A stretch of DNA of 64,000 nt from Hyparrhenia diplandra. Lineage: Eukaryota; Streptophyta; Magnoliopsida; Poales; Poaceae. How positions within the stretch are numbered: the stretch's first letter is position 1; each line of letters begins with the position of its first letter. The DNA lies in the NCBI GenBank assembly GCA_015847255.1, contig JADLZK010009294.1:558001-622000 (forward strand), written 5' to 3'. The notes under the pieces were generated by a model. It was not told the origin of the DNA. It saw only the letters and a list, made by a program, of their open reading frames with translations, and did not search any database. The translations under genes were made by a program, and so were the position numbers. This document shows positions 1 through 12,580 of this stretch, in pieces.

Positions 1-367
1 CAATGCACTTGCAACCACTTTGCATTTTTCTTGTTGCTCATCTTTCGAATCCTCTAAATCCTCCTCCTCATCCGGATTTGATCCAAGACTTACAACATTT
101 GTGTCTTTGATATATCTCATTTAGATTTCTAACTCTCAATGGTGTCTCATCATAGTCATCATTGTCGAGTGTATCAATCATATCTTGATCGGTGTCCCGA
201 CTCGATCTCCCGAGTGTGGTGTGTCCGAATTGCTCCCCTGTTGTCGGATTTTTCGTCGCCTCAAGTTCTCCCCTCAATTGAATTGCTACAAATCGGTGAT
301 GTTCTTCACTACCACCAACACTCTGATCTCCCGATGTTCACCATGAGCTTCACCATCAACACCATGT

Positions 368-1224
368 TCAACATCTCCATAGAAATGAGAGTTCCACTCC
401 CCATCTCCATTTCCACCAAGATTCTCTCGGCCAAGTTTCTGCAGTATCCCAATCCCACTTCACTGTTTCCTCAAACACCACATCCCTGCTGACCACAATC
501 TTGTTAGTCTGAGGATCAAACATTCTGTGAGCCTTGCTGCCTTCTTCAATGCCAAAGTAAATCATTGGCACACACCTATCATCTAGCTTCTTCAGAAATG
601 GCTTCACTGTCTTGACATGACCTTTGCACCCAAAATTTCTCAAATGGCCAAGGTGAGGTCTCTTGCCATTCCAAGCTTCATATGGTGTCCTGTACCCCAT
701 TGCTTTTGTTGGCAATCTGTTAATCAGATACACTGCATGTCTAACTGCTTCTGCCCAAAATCTTCCAGGAATCTTCATGATCTTCATCAATGCTCTAGTC
801 ATCTCCATAATTGTCCTTTTCTTCCTTTCCACCACACCATTTCATTTGTGGTGTGTAAGATGCATTAAAGCGCTCCCGATCCCAACCGATCACACACAAC
901 GCCTTGTAAAGCTCCATTGAGGAACTCTCCACCCCTGTCAGATCTAAGCACCTTGATCTTGTCATTACAGTTACTCTCAACTTGAGCCTTGAATTTCACA
1001 AAAGCACTCACTGCTTCATCCTTTGATTTAAGCATAAATACTGAACACCATCTAGTACAATCATCAACACATAGCATGAAATATTTGTTGCCACTAATTG
1101 ATGTAGGTGTAATGGGCCCACACAAATCAATATGAACTAACCCCAATGGTTCATCTCGCTCTCCACAGTGTTTTTCTAGGAAATGAGAATCTAGCCTCGC
1201 TTTGCAACCAAGCATGACCGACAC
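368..1224 (-). pseudogene. copia A integrase
   Basis: 1224-865 encodes the CKAR...HIDLCGP...DDCTRW core of a copia integrase, with the first two catalytic aspartates, and reaches VLRSDRGGEF. 835-368 continues in another frame with the C-terminal part: ERKKRTIMEM, then FWAEAVRHAVYLINRLPTK and the chromodomain-like tail ending in SRDVVFEE. The frame break between 865 and 835 inactivates the copy. Integrase inserts the cDNA in autonomous relatives. Confidence 0.9.
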
Positions 1225-2797
1225 ACGATCGGGTTTCGAATCAATGGCACTCCCCCGCCATCTCTTTTTCTACTAGCTGTTTTAGAGCATGAAAATTGAC
1301 ATGTCCTAACCTCCCATGCCACAACCATCCCACGATCCTCCACACTAGCTAGTAAGCAGACAGGTTCACCAACACTGAGCCCAATCTTGTATAGTCTATT
1401 TGGACTTCTTTCAACACACATGATCAATCTATGCGGACTTTTCTCAATAACAGTAATAATGTCTTCATCCATCACTACTCTATGACCATGCTCAGCTAAT
1501 TGACCGAGACTAATCAAGTTTGCTCTAAGTTTGGGTATGTAATAAACATCTCTAAGCAACCACTGATTCCCATCATTTCCTTTAAACATGATTGAACCAA
1601 TACCAGTAATGTCTACTGTAGAACCATCACCAAATTTAACCTTACCAGAGAATGTAGAGTCGATCTCTCTGAACTTCTCTCTATCTCCTGTCATATGGTT
1701 GCTGGCTCCACTGTCAAGGCACCAAGTGTCACCAGTAGGTTCTCCATTACCAGCAAAGTGTAGCTCTGGCTGCATAGGTCCACCATTTAGACACAATTTC
1801 CCTTGAACTCTTGGCTGTGAGCTCTTGCCCGAATTCAACACCTCCAATTCAGCAAACAACACTGATGGCTCCATCTCAACCTTCACATGATGAGCTTCAT
1901 CTTCCTTCTTCTGGTTTGGACACTGATTGGCATAGTGACCGTTTTGCTTGCATCTGAAGCACTTGATATGACTCTTGTCTTTCCTCTCAGTGCTTCCTGC
2001 ATCACCACGCCCACCACGGCCACCCCGGCCTCCACCTCGACCATGTCCTCTACCTCGACCACCTGCACCCGATGGCTTGCCACCACCAGATCCTTCACCA
2101 CTGGACTTCTTCTGACGTGCATCCCACTCAGTTTGAGTGAGTAGCACCTATCCTCCTTCTGATCTGCCACCTCGAGTCTTGCCAGTGCGCTCCTCATATG
2201 TCTTGAGCCACCCAATGGCATCATCAAACTTCGAGTCTTGGGGTCATGGTTGCTGTTCGATCCCGGCCACAACTTGGATGAATCATGGGGCACGGTGTCA
2301 AATAGTTTCTTCACCATGGCTAAGTCCTCCAAGGTCCCTGCCTAAGTTCTTTGAAACAAACCGACATCGCCGTCGGGTTTTCCGACAAACTCGTCGACAA
2401 TGTCCTCCTCCTTCATCTTGAGAGCATCAAACTCCGTCTGCAAGGTTTGTAGGCGCGCATCTCTGACGCGTTCTACGCCCACGAACCGTGCCCTGAGAGA
2501 CTCCCAAACTTCTCTTCCGGTCTTCTTCTTCGCGACTTGCATCAATAGGTCATCGGACAGACACTAGAACAGGTGCGTGCGCACCTTCTTGTCTTTGCCC
2601 GTCTCCGCCTCTGTCAGAGCTCGCGTCGAGTTTCCCCTCCGACGGCTCCACGATCCCCACCATCCTGCTCCTCCATGATCGCTTTGCACCCGTATACTCC
2701 AACTGGTGTAGTTTGTTGTCGTCAACATCGGGAAGATCTGCCGGTAACCGCCATCTCCGCTCCGGCTCCCGTCGCCCGGCACCAATGCCACAGACAC
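1191..2797 (-). pseudogene. copia A gag, zinc knuckle and protease
   Basis: Gag begins near 2797 with a typical LTTTNYTSWSIRVQ start and is broken into three frames (2797-2564, 2545-2342, 2332-1883). A glycine/arginine-rich stretch then leads to a CCHC knuckle, CFRCKQNGHYANQC (near 1960-1920). The aspartic protease follows with WCLDSGASNHM near 1730-1695. Near 1300 the frame slips just before the gag-pre-integrase HxxxC region. The proteins would form the particle core and cleave the polyprotein; here they are relics. Confidence 0.9.
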
Positions 2798-2844
2798 GAT
2801 TTGTGGTGGTTTTGCTTAATGATTGCGGCTCACGATACCCACGT

Positions 2845-3300
2845 GATGGCCTAGAATCAACAATCACAAGCTTGAACACGATGTGGCTAAACCTAAACAA
2901 GAGATCGCGCAAGATCGGAAGAAATTTGGATGAACACTCGATGAACACAAACAACAACCGACAGGGTGACGGTGCCCTTTTTCACCTTAGTTCAACACGA
3001 GTACAAACACGATTACAATGTGACTGATGCGCTAACTCATGCTCTAAACATCCAAGTACTTATACCAGTACATAAAACACACACTTGCTGAATTAAAACA
3101 ACCACAAACTCTAGATACACGATGACGTAAAACACACTCGGTAATTGTTCGACGCCGTGTCCACGGTCACCCCACTCCTCCCGACGCTCCTTGACCCCAA
3201 CCGGTTTTCCGCCATCGCTCTAATTCAAATCCTGCCAACGATCTCGTCAAACCGACTCCACCGTGGCATCCACATCATCGGGGAACACAAGATTAACTAA
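2845..3300 (-). mobile_element. probable 5' LTR of copia A (approximate bounds)
   Basis: Sequence just outside the degenerate primer-binding site begins TG on the + strand and has the AT-rich, non-coding character of a copia LTR. The partner LTR is outside the window and no target duplication was found, so the right end is a guess. Confidence 0.45.
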
Positions 3301-3742
3301 CACGCAATACTTCTGTCCGCGTGGACCACATCGCCTGCCCGTGCCATCCTTTGTTCGAAATCTTCTAGTGCGACACGAACATGAGAGCTATTGTTTAGTT
3401 CTTCCTGTTTCTCCTCGGCCATTCCTCAATATTACTTGGTCTACTGCCTGCCTACCTTGCCCTCTTGAGTAGCAAGAGGAATCTACTTTGTTTGCATTCA
3501 TCTTTTGCTGCTACCTGCCGTAGATTATGTCATCTTTTGTACTTGGTTGCAATATTGCTATTTGTATGTCGAATTCGAGTAATGGATCTCACCGAATCTA
3601 TCTCCGTAGTCACGACCTCTCGTAATATCGCTCGTCACACCACCATCATCTTTTGCCAAATGGCATTATCGTCTTGGACATCTACGTGCCTCTCGTTTTT
3701 GCAACCTTGTTCAGTAAGGATGTTTTGGTAAAATCCTGAAAC
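3301..3742. other. unassigned transposon-rich spacer
   Basis: I see no coding motif, terminal repeat or splice-compatible exon here. It lies between the copia A LTR and a LINE 3' end and is probably decayed retrotransposon sequence. Confidence 0.4.
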
Positions 3743-3789
3743 TTGTATTCGAACAAATTCTATCTTAATACAAAGACGCACACCTTTTG

Positions 3790-4236
3790 TGTGATCGAGA
3801 AAATAAATAGTAAGGATGTGGTCTGCCTTCAAGAAACGAAGATGGAAGCTATTTCTCAGTGGCTAAGATGGTTTGGACATGTCCAACGGAGGCCTCCCGA
3901 GGCACCGATGCGTAGTGGGGTTTTAAAGCGGCTAGATAATGTAAAAAGAGTTAGAGGTCAATCTAGACCGACTTGGGACGAGACGGTTAAGAGAGACCTT
4001 AAGGAGTGGAATATCTCTAAGGAATTAGCTACGCATAGGAGCGCATGGAGGCTAGCAATTAGCGTGCTCGAACCTTGACCTTTGTTTCTTTTTCTATCTA
4101 CCCCTATCTTTACCTTCTGTCGTCGCGCCTTTTTTTTGTGTTCTTTTATACTTCTTTCATATGGAGTTTATCTCTAGCCTACCCCAACTAGCTTGGGACT
4201 AAAGGCTATGTTGTTGTTGTTGTTGTTGTTGTTGTA
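3790..4236 (+). mobile_element. RTE-type LINE 3' end with internal deletion
   Basis: An open frame joins an endonuclease start motif (KDVVCLQETKME, near 3820-3850) directly to the extreme C-terminus of a plant RTE-clade reverse transcriptase (LRWFGHVQRRPPEAPMRSG, then TWDETVKRDLKEWN). This ends in a Glu-Pro stop at 4078. A short 3' UTR follows and finishes in a TTG microsatellite, as expected of this clade. The catalytic reverse transcriptase is missing, so the copy is an internally deleted derivative. Confidence 0.8.
4209..4235 (+). repeat. (TTG)n microsatellite at LINE 3' end
   Basis: About nine TTG units directly follow the LINE 3' UTR. RTE-type LINEs in plants end in short tandem repeats rather than poly(A), so this marks the element end. 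Confidence 0.85.
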
Positions 4237-4670
4237 TTGCGGACCGGCTTGCTAAGAGGGCCTAGCCGCATCGAAATCAATGTCCCCTTTGTGATCAAGA
4301 AGATGAAACACCCAATATTTTCTCACTAATTGTGTGTTTGCTTGCCATTTTTGGTTTCAAGTTCTCGGTCCTTTGGGTCTTCAAGATCGCGTGCCTCGCT
4401 GCGGCTTCATTTGTCATTTGCGAGAATGGTGGCGAAAAATGATCAAGAAGACACGTATGAGAACGAAGGGGCTGAATTCACTCATCATCCTTGCAGCTTG
4501 GATGTTGTGGAGACACAGAAACTCTTGTGACTTCGATGGTCAAAGTCTGGACATCACCTCCCTCTTGAGCGTTCAAAGAAGTGGTGTCTAGCTGGTTCTA
4601 ATTAAGGGGCTGCGTGCCCTTTGCCTTGGTTATGATGATGATCTTGGTTAGATTAACCTTGCTTGTTTTA
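4236..4670 (+). mobile_element. L1 LINE 3' fragment (zf-RVT region)
   Basis: Broken frames translate to the reverse-transcriptase zinc-binding tail: a CPLCDQEDE-like motif near 4290-4310, then WMLWRHRNSCDF near 4500-4530. This is the usual C-terminus of plant L1 ORF2. It is separate from the larger L1 that starts near 4900. Confidence 0.7.
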
Positions 4671-4899
4671 TTTTTTAGAGATCAAGGGCCAAAACGCCCC
4701 GGCCCTCCAACTAATAGACAAAAGACCAAATGTCGATTCTGGCCAAGAGGTTCAAGTCTGTTCGAAAAGCTCACACGTCTTTGGTGGAGAAAGCCAAAGT
4801 ACCGTAAACACTAAAGACTACAAGTTTTCTAAGAGCGATGCATAGAGCAAAGAAGCAAAACCTCATGTATAAGGAGGAAGATAAAAATAATACTAATCT

Positions 4900-7394
4900 G
4901 AGTCGATGCCGTGGTGGGACGTTTTTGTCGGGTCCTGGATGATTTGGCACTCAAGTAATTGCCTCTCACTGGTCGTAAATTCACTTGGAGTAGTGGTGGG
5001 GATTCGCCTACTCTTAGTAGATTGGACAGGGTGTTCTCTTCTTCTGATTGGGATGAGTTATTACCTAATTGTTTGCTTCGAGTTCGGCTTCTCAAGATTT
5101 CGACCACTATCCCCTCATTCGCCGGCAAGGGCAGGTTCCTTGTTGCTTCTTTTTAGCTCCGTCTAGAGGGTTTTGAAGAGGTGGTTGCCTTGAAGCTAGA
5201 TTTTGTCCTTTAGAGACTTTATCTCTGAAGTTTAAGGCCGTAACTCTTGCTTTGCAGAGTTGGAGCCAAAAAAGCAATGGGCATATAAGTTCTTAGCTTG
5301 GTCTGGCAAGAGAAATCGTTCACCAGCTGGAGATTACTCAAGACTATCAGCAGCTTGTTGATAGGGAATTATGGCTGCTGCACTCTCTGAAGAAGCATTC
5401 GCTCGTTTTGAGTTCTCTCCAAAGAGCCATTGCCCGGGTCGGGACGAGGATTAATTGGTTGAAAGATGGGGATGCTAACACAACCCTCTTTCACTCTCAT
5501 ATTCAACATAGAAAGAGGAAGAATTTCATATCAAAAATTGTTGATGGGGATCATGTTTTGACCAGCCATGAAGACAAGGCTGGTGCCAATTTTGAGTTCT
5601 ATAATCAGGATTGGTACAAGTACCCAGTGGGACTCTACCATTAATTTGGATGAGTTGGGTTTAAGCCAATTTGATCTTGCAGACCTGGAGTTACCATTTA
5701 CTGAGGAAGAGGTGTGGAATACCGTTAAACACCTTCCTCCAGATAAGGCGCCTGGGCTTTACAGGGTGCTTTTACAAAACTGTTGGGGCGTAATAAAGAA
5801 GGAGATTATGGCAGCCATTTTAGAGTTACAACGTGGGAATTTCAGAAATCTAGCTCTTCTTAATTCAGCCCTGTTAACACGTACTCCTCCCCAAAAAAGA
5901 TGATGCGACCTTGGTGAAGGATTTTTGCCCATTAGTCTCATACATAGTTTTGCCAAGCTAGTCGACAAGTTGCTGGCTAATCGTTTGGCAGGGAGGCTGA
6001 ATGAGCTTGTATCTAGCAACCAAAGCACCTTTGTGAAAGGAAGATGTATTCACGACAATTTTCTTTTTGTCCAGCAAACTGCCAAGTTTGTGCATCAGCA
6101 AAAGCAGCCACGTATTCTATTAAAGCTGGATATTTCTAAAGCTTTTGACTCCGTCTCTTGGCCTTTTCTCCTTGAAGTCCTTCAGAAGAGAGGTTTTGGG
6201 CCTATTTGGCGCAATATGATCAGTGGCCTACTCGGCTCCTCTTCTTCGAGAGTTTTGCTGAATGGTGTTCCTGGGGAGGTTATCTATCACCGGCGTGGGC
6301 TTAGGCAAGGAGACCCGCTGTCTCCAATGCTATTTATTCTAGTGATGGATGTCTTGATCAATTTGATTGAGAAGGAAAGTGGTGAGGGTCTGCTGCAGCC
6401 TTTCTCTACGTGTAATATCCATCATCGTGTCTCCTTGTATCTTTGATGATGTGGTATTGTTCCTCCGTGCGGTCGCAGCTGATCTGCAAATGGTTGATGC
6501 TCTCCCTACGATCGTTTGGTAGAGCCGCAGGTCTCAAGACTAACATTCGAAGATTTCCATCTCACCTATCAAATGCTCTAGGGATGACTTGGCTCAAGTA
6601 ATGACTCATTTCCCTTGTGAAATTCAGAGTTTTCCTTGCAAGTATCTTGGCCTTCCTTCTCAAGAAGTTATCTTGAGCATAGTTACAGCCTTTGATTGAA
6701 AAGGTAGCTGGTCGGCTTCCAGGTCGGAAGGTTGATTTGATGAGCAGGGCTGGTCGAGCTACTTATGTGCAATCTGTCCTTACTTCTATTATGATCTATT
6801 ATGCTATGGCCTTAGAGCTTCCTCCTTGGTGTATGAAGGCTGTTGATAAGATTCGCCTGAACTTCTTGTGGAGAGGCAGGAAGGAGACAAATGGCGGCCA
6901 TTGCTTGATCGCCTGGCCCAAGGTTAGTTGCCCAAAGGAGTTGGGAGGCTTGGGCATATTGGACTTGCAGAAATTTGGGTGGGCTCTCAGGATTCGGTGG
7001 CTATGGTTTGGTAAGACTGATCCTAATAAGCCTTGGGCAGCCTTTTCTATCACAACTCATAGGAACGCCCATGCGCTCTTTGCCTTGGTAGTCAACACAG
7101 TGGTTGGTTACGGGATGCACACCAATCTTTGGACTGACAGATGACTGAATGGATCGTCTGTTGAGCAGTTCGCCCCTCATTTTTTTGCTTGTGTTTCCAA
7201 AGGGTAGGCAAAAAGGCTTACTGTGTCTGAGGCACTCTTGGATGATAATTGGGCTAAGATATTCAAGGACACCGTTCTGTAGCGCTAATGGCTGAATACC
7301 TAGAGATTTGGGATATGATCCAGGAGGTAGTGCTGCAACCCGAGGTGTAGGATGTGCATAAATGGAGATTTGAGGCCTCTGGAGAATTCTCTAC
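4900..7394 (+). mobile_element. L1 LINE ORF2, 5' segment of a split copy
   Basis: Frames in order give the endonuclease end (FTWSSGG...LSRLDRVF, 4980-5030), the linker (INWLKDGDANTTLFHSHIQ, 5445-5505), the reverse-transcriptase start (LPPDKAPG, 5730-5755) and its core (LLKLDISKAFDSVSWPF, 6115-6165; GLRQGDPLSPMLF, 6295-6335). The thumb and connection region follows (6692-7144). The expected catalytic YADD motif falls where the frame breaks near 6446. Many stops and frameshifts mark an old copy. It is interrupted at 7395 by a 3-kb insertion and resumes at 10401. Confidence 0.9.
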
Positions 7395-10300
7395 AGTCAC
7401 ACCCTGATTTCCAAAAGAAGACCAGAGTCGTCATATGTGTGCCCAGGAAGTCCACACATACAACACAGAATGTGTAAATATCAGAATTCAATGTACTATA
7501 GCGAGAAAAACATATATATAACACTTACAATCATCAGAGTAACGCGGAATGGTAGCTAAGACTTCACTTTAGGCTCCATGTCAGCAGGGACAGTCGACTG
7601 GGGCTCCGTACGCCAAGCACCGCTGACAATCTTCTAGAAGACTCCATAGCATCTCTATTCTTTTCTGAGCAGCATCTTACTACAGACACTTGGGTGTGGG
7701 GGGAATAGCAAGGGTGAGTCCATGTCGAGCTCGGCAAGTCTGATTTAAAAAATATATGATATGCAAGGCTTAAACAAAGGTAGGCCGACACTGTTTAACT
7801 GCGCTAGCATTTTAATGTTGCAACAATTTTAATTATTAAACAACCTGCTTACTAATATGGGTTAAAGATCCCAGCCCTTCATTAAGGTGCAAGTACGATT
7901 AACATTATTTTAGTAACATCACTAATATTATTATCATCACTCCCGAGGTAACACCCTCCAAGAGTAACCAGGGATATCACTCCCCAAAGAACACGGGAAG
8001 TCCTTCCCGCCGAAGCATGAGGTCGCAACCTCCTCCAAGAAACCATCTCCATCTTCATAGATCCATGTGAGTCCAGTTCCAATCATGTGAGGGCTATGGG
8101 CCGCTCATGACCGTGAGCACAGCTAGTATAACAGTTTAAACTCTGCAGAGGTGTGCACTTTCACTTCAAGGCATGATTCCCATTTGCCCGGGTTCGCGAG
8201 GCCCAAAACTCCTCCAAGGAGAGCAGGCAAGGTTTCACTACGAGACCTTTCACGGGTTTCAAATGTGGGGATTCACTCACCAGGCGAAACCCGGGCGTAT
8301 GGAGCGCATCCCCGATAAAAGTACACGGATCTACCAAAGACTCCATACTAAAACCTATGAGCCCCGGACGCCATCCTAGTGGAAAGATCCACCCCACATC
8401 GAGGGACACGTTAATTAGTCAAGCCGGAGCAATGTGTCTTGAAGCTGCACGGTTGTCCTGTGGCCGTCCACGACCAAGTCCTTATGGAGAGTGGACACGG
8501 GTACCCCCCCTTTAACCATCACCAAACCAATGATGCAAACCAAAGATCCTCAACTTCTCCAACATGGCCGCAACCATTAAGCATCAACATCATATTATAA
8601 GAAGCAAGTTTTATTTTCATTAAATTATTAAGTGGATGAGCGAAGCAAGCTAAACAATTATGTTGCATCCTATCTACCAAAACCATCCCATAGTAATATT
8701 TGGATACAATGTGGCTAATCATGTCCTTAGAGTTGCATTTCATTTAAGACACATGCATGAAAGTGAATTCATAATTAAACATGAGTAGGTACAATATGAT
8801 CAAATGGTGTCTACACTTGCCTTAATCCATGGTATAGCTGCTCGAAGTCTTTGGTTCTATCTTCTGGTCTCCAGCTGCTTCTACACACTTGTTGGTCCTC
8901 GGCTCTTGGTCTTTCACGACAAACGGCTCTTCGTCTCTTGGTATCAACCAAGCAACACAAACGGACAAGCAAAGGAAAAAAAGACTAAGAACATGCATCA
9001 TTCAAATTAAAGAGAAACTAGAGAGAGCGCAGGAACGATCGAGAGCAGAGCTATCGGTAAAAAGGACTCGACTAAATGATGAAGCAACGTAACGGAGAGC
9101 TACTCGATTGGTATACTTTAGTTAATAAAACATTTATTAGTTTGGAAAACATTTTAACATAAGAGAGAACATAAAACAAACTATTATATAACTTGGATTG
9201 ATCTAGTCAAGTTATTAAATATCTCTCTATCCCAAATTATAAGTCGTTTGACTTTTTTAGCTCCCACTTTGACCATTCGTCTTATTCAAAAAATTTGTAC
9301 AAATATTATCAAATTTAAGTCATTCTTTAAGAACTTATATTAATAAAGAAAGTCACGGTAAATAAAGTGATATTTTGCACAAATTTTTGAATAAGACGAG
9401 TGGTCAAAATTGTTGTCAAAAAGTCAAACGACTTATAAATTGGGATGGAGGGAGTAAAAGACATTTATATAGACATTAATCATGTTAACTTTGTTTTATA
9501 AAAAGTCTACATATAAGCCTAAGTTTGCTTTTGAAATAAAACATCATTAAAAAGCAGGGGCTAGATCGTGAATAACCGTAGCGTGAGGGGCTAACTCGTG
9601 AAACTGTTCAATCGTGGACATGGCGCACTATTTCTTCAAAGCTCGGGGCTAAAGGATAAAAGATAAGGGCTATTATCTAATTACTTTGAACTAGGTTAGA
9701 TCTCGTGGCAAAACAAGGAAAACACAGGGGCTCTTTAGCAAAATAGGCACTGTAGCTGTGGGTCCCACTGGTCAGCGGCGGAGGGTCACGGGCAGGGTGG
9801 GCGCGTGCGCGAGTGCGGGTGCGCTGGCGTGCTGGCGGGCTTGCTGGGCTGCCTGCCCAAGCGTAGCTGCTGCCTGCTACTGCTGCGGCTCGGCTGCTAC
9901 TGCTGCGGCTGGGCCAAAAGCAAGGCTGCCGGCCCAAGCTAAAATAAATAGCTTTTTTTTTATCTAAAAGAGCATTTGAATGAGATTTGCAAAGCAACTT
10001 TCAAACCAAAATTTGAGAGGCATTTTTGGGTTAGGGTTTTCAAAATCATTTGAAGAAATTGAAAAACGTTTTTACAAAACAAGCTTTGACCTCTCTTTGA
10101 AATGAAGCTATTGAAGGTTTTAATTTTGAAAAGCCGAGAAGGGCCTACTCGGGGTTAGAGGGGGCTTTTAGAAATCCCTTTTATCACTCAAACATAACAA
10201 GGAAAGAGCATACAGAAACAACTAACAAACAAAACACTCCTTTATTAACTTAGAAAAAAAAATTTATAAGCCACATTTTTCCTATTTTATATTGACAACA

Positions 10301-10400
10301 AATATTAAATCTTGGTCAATTTTAGGAAAAATATTCAATTCCTTAATTTTATTTAGTGTTTTTGAATGACATCCCAAAATGGAAATTTTAGGGTGTCATA
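7395..10400. mobile_element. 3,006-bp solo-LTR-like insertion
   Basis: The insertion is flanked by TCTAC at 7390-7394 and 10401-10405, and the L1 reading across the gap rejoins (GEFS on the left, TQSAYKAFF on the right). Its ends are imperfectly inverted: GTCACACCCT on the left and AGGGTGTCA on the right. It holds no pol motif. The size, the 5-bp duplication and the leader-like text near 9550-9770 suit a solo LTR of a large Ty3/gypsy family with eroded TG/CA termini. A non-autonomous large LTR derivative is the alternative. Confidence 0.65.
9221..9454. mobile_element. Stowaway-like MITE
   Basis: Long terminal inverted repeats match each other: ATCCCAAATTATAAGTCGTT on the left, and its near complement ending in GGGATGGAGGGAG on the right. 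TA follows the right end. The element is AT-rich, non-coding and about 234 bp, typical of Tc1/mariner-related Stowaway MITEs. It is nested in the solo LTR. Confidence 0.85.
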
Positions 10401-10960
10401 TCTACTCAATCAGCGTATAAGGCTTTCTTTTTTATTGGGTCAGTCCAGTTCGAGCCCTATAAATTGATTTGGGGGCAATTGAGCTCCAAGGAAATGCAAA
10501 TTCTTCCTTTGGTTAGTGGCTCATAATCGTTGTTGGATGGTGGATAGGCTTGCTCGACGGGGTCTGTCACATCCGAGCATTGCCCGCTTTGTGATTAGGA
10601 AGATGAAACAATCAATCATCTCCAGTGCTCATGTGTCTTCTCAAGGCAATTTTGGCACTGGCTGTTTCCTCTTGTTGGGTTGCCAGATGTAGCCCCTCAG
10701 CTTGGTGCAGTGTTGTTTGATTGGTGGCAGCAATCGGGTCGTTGTTTTGGCAAGAGATTGAACGTGGTTTTAACATGCTGGTCATGCTGGGCACCTGGAT
10801 CCTTTGGAAAATGAGGAACGACATGATGTTTAATGACATCCTGCCCAATTTGGATCTGACGCTATTGCTTGCACAAGAGGAGGCAGACTTGTGGATGCTA
10901 GCAGGTGCCAAAGGTCTTAGACATCTAGTTGCTGCTGCTTGTAGGGGTTAGCGTTCTTTC
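10401..10960 (+). mobile_element. L1 LINE ORF2, 3' segment of the split copy
   Basis: Resumes the L1 after the insertion. Broken frames give the zinc-binding tail, including CPLCD-EDETINHLQCSCVFSRQ near 10575-10650 and a LFDWWQQSGRCFGKRL motif near 10710-10760. The end near 10960 is approximate because no poly(A) tail is recognisable. Confidence 0.8.
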
Positions 10961-10989
10961 GGTTGTAGGCCGTCCTTTTTCAAAGCAGG

Positions 10990-12300
10990 CTCTAATTAAG
11001 TTGAGCTAGCCTATATGGTACGTGTTTTATATGGTCTTAAATGTGCTCCTCGTGCTGGGTTTGAACGTTTTGTATCTATGATAAATGATCTTTGGTTTCA
11101 CCTTTTTTTTTCTCTTGAAAACGCAGAACTACGCTTCATTATATTAAGAAGAAAAAAGGGAGAAAGAAACCCCTTACAACACCTAGTGATCATGACCCTA
11201 CTCTATTTATTCATCTCTCACCATGTGGTCGTACTTTGCTTCTTTTATGTGTTGATGATATATTGATCGGGTGATGATGTGGAACACATTTCTCTTGTGA
11301 AACAACAGCTTGGTGAACACTTTCAAATGTCTAATTTAGGTCCTCTTAGCTATTTCTTAGCCATTGAGGTTAAGCAGTGTGCCAATGGATACTATATTTC
11401 TCAAACCAAGTATATACAAGATCTTATTGCTTGTTCTGGTATCACTGACAATTGGACTACTGCCACACCCTTGGATCTTCACTTGCAACTTCCGATTGAT
11501 AGTACACCTCTTCTGGATCCCTCTAGATATAGACACCTTGTGGGTAGCCTTGTTTTTCTGACTGTCACCAGACTATATTGCTCATGCAACCCATATTTTG
11601 AGCCAATTTGTGAGTGCTCCTACTTCTTTTCAGTTTGGACATTTACTTCTTGTGCTACAGTACTTAAGGGGGACACCATCTCGATGTTTATTCTATGCCC
11701 ATAATAGTCCGCTTCAGCTCCATGCTTACTCGGACTCCACTTGGGCGAGTGACCCAACGGATCGTCGTACCATCACGGGATATTGTATTCTTCTTGGCTC
11801 CTTTCCTATTGCATGGAAGTCCAAGAAGCACGCAGCTGTATCTCGCTCTAGTACAAGAACTTCGAGCACTTGCTACTACTACTTCAGAGATTGTATGGTT
11901 GTTGACTGATTTTGTGATTTATTGTGGTGTCGCCACACCTCTTTCTCTGTGACGATACAAGAGCTATACAAATTGCCAATGATCAGGTGAAGCATGAACT
12001 TACTAAGCATGTTGGTGTTGATGCCTTCTTCACTCGTTCTCAGTATGTGCCTTTTGAGCTGTAGTTGGCTGATTTCTTCACTAAAGCATAGACTCGAGAG
12101 CAACATCAACTTCATTCGCTCAAACTCAATGTTTCAGATCCTCCACTTCCACCTTGAGTTTGAAGGGGGTGTTAAGTATATGAAGACCCATCTAATATAG
12201 GCCCATATGGCCCATGAGGCTCTCTCTATATAGTTATCTCCACTAATAGAGTGATCATCTTCTCAAAATCCAAAGGTTTGTAACATCATTATCATCATAA
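10990..12300 (+). mobile_element. copia D reverse transcriptase/RNase H fragment
   Basis: Starts in the reverse transcriptase (RVLYGLKCAPRAGFERF, 11020-11075). It continues after a roughly 90-bp insertion near 11100-11190 with LLCVDDILIG-like residues, then QMSNLGPLSYFLAIEV (11325-11375). The RNase H region is near 11715-11880 (AYSDSTWASDPTDRR). A purine tract (12161-12169) and TGTTAAG (12170) mark the start of a 3' LTR. Everything 5' of the reverse transcriptase is missing and frames are broken. Confidence 0.85.
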
Positions 12301-12580
12301 AACCATTGGCCTTTAGTATGTGCCCTCAGAGTTAATTGGCCAACTTTTTCACTAAAGCACAGACTTGAGAGTAGCATCTGCTTCACTTGATCAAACTCAA
12401 TGTTTCAAATCCTACACTTCTGCCTTGAGTTTGAAGGCAGGAGTTCAGCTTATGTAGGTCCATCTACTATAGGCCCATATGACCCATGGGGCTCTATATT
12501 TATTACTATCTCCACTAATGGAGGTCTCTCTCTTCTGAATTCCCAAAGTAAGTAACAACATAGTGCAACATATTGTGGGT
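12042..12580 (+). repeat. tandem duplication of copia D 3' end and LTR start
   Basis: Two diverged copies about 273 bp apart both begin at AGTATGTGCC (12042 and 12315). Each runs through the end of pol (TTCACTAAAGCA), the Leu-Asn-Val tail, the purine tract and the first 100 or more bases of LTR, including TATAGGCCCATATG. The second copy has a shortened purine tract. Confidence 0.8.

Larger units (their letters stand above)
1..2845 (-). mobile_element. Ty1/copia retrotransposon A, internal region (cut by window edge)
   Basis: Reading leftward on the minus strand, the order is primer-binding site, gag, zinc knuckle, protease, integrase, which is the copia order. A degenerate initiator-Met primer-binding site lies near 2827-2840. 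Reverse transcriptase and the 3' LTR would lie left of base 1, outside the window. Several frameshifts split gag and separate protease from integrase, so the copy is not coding-competent. High confidence for copia; family not named. Confidence 0.9.
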
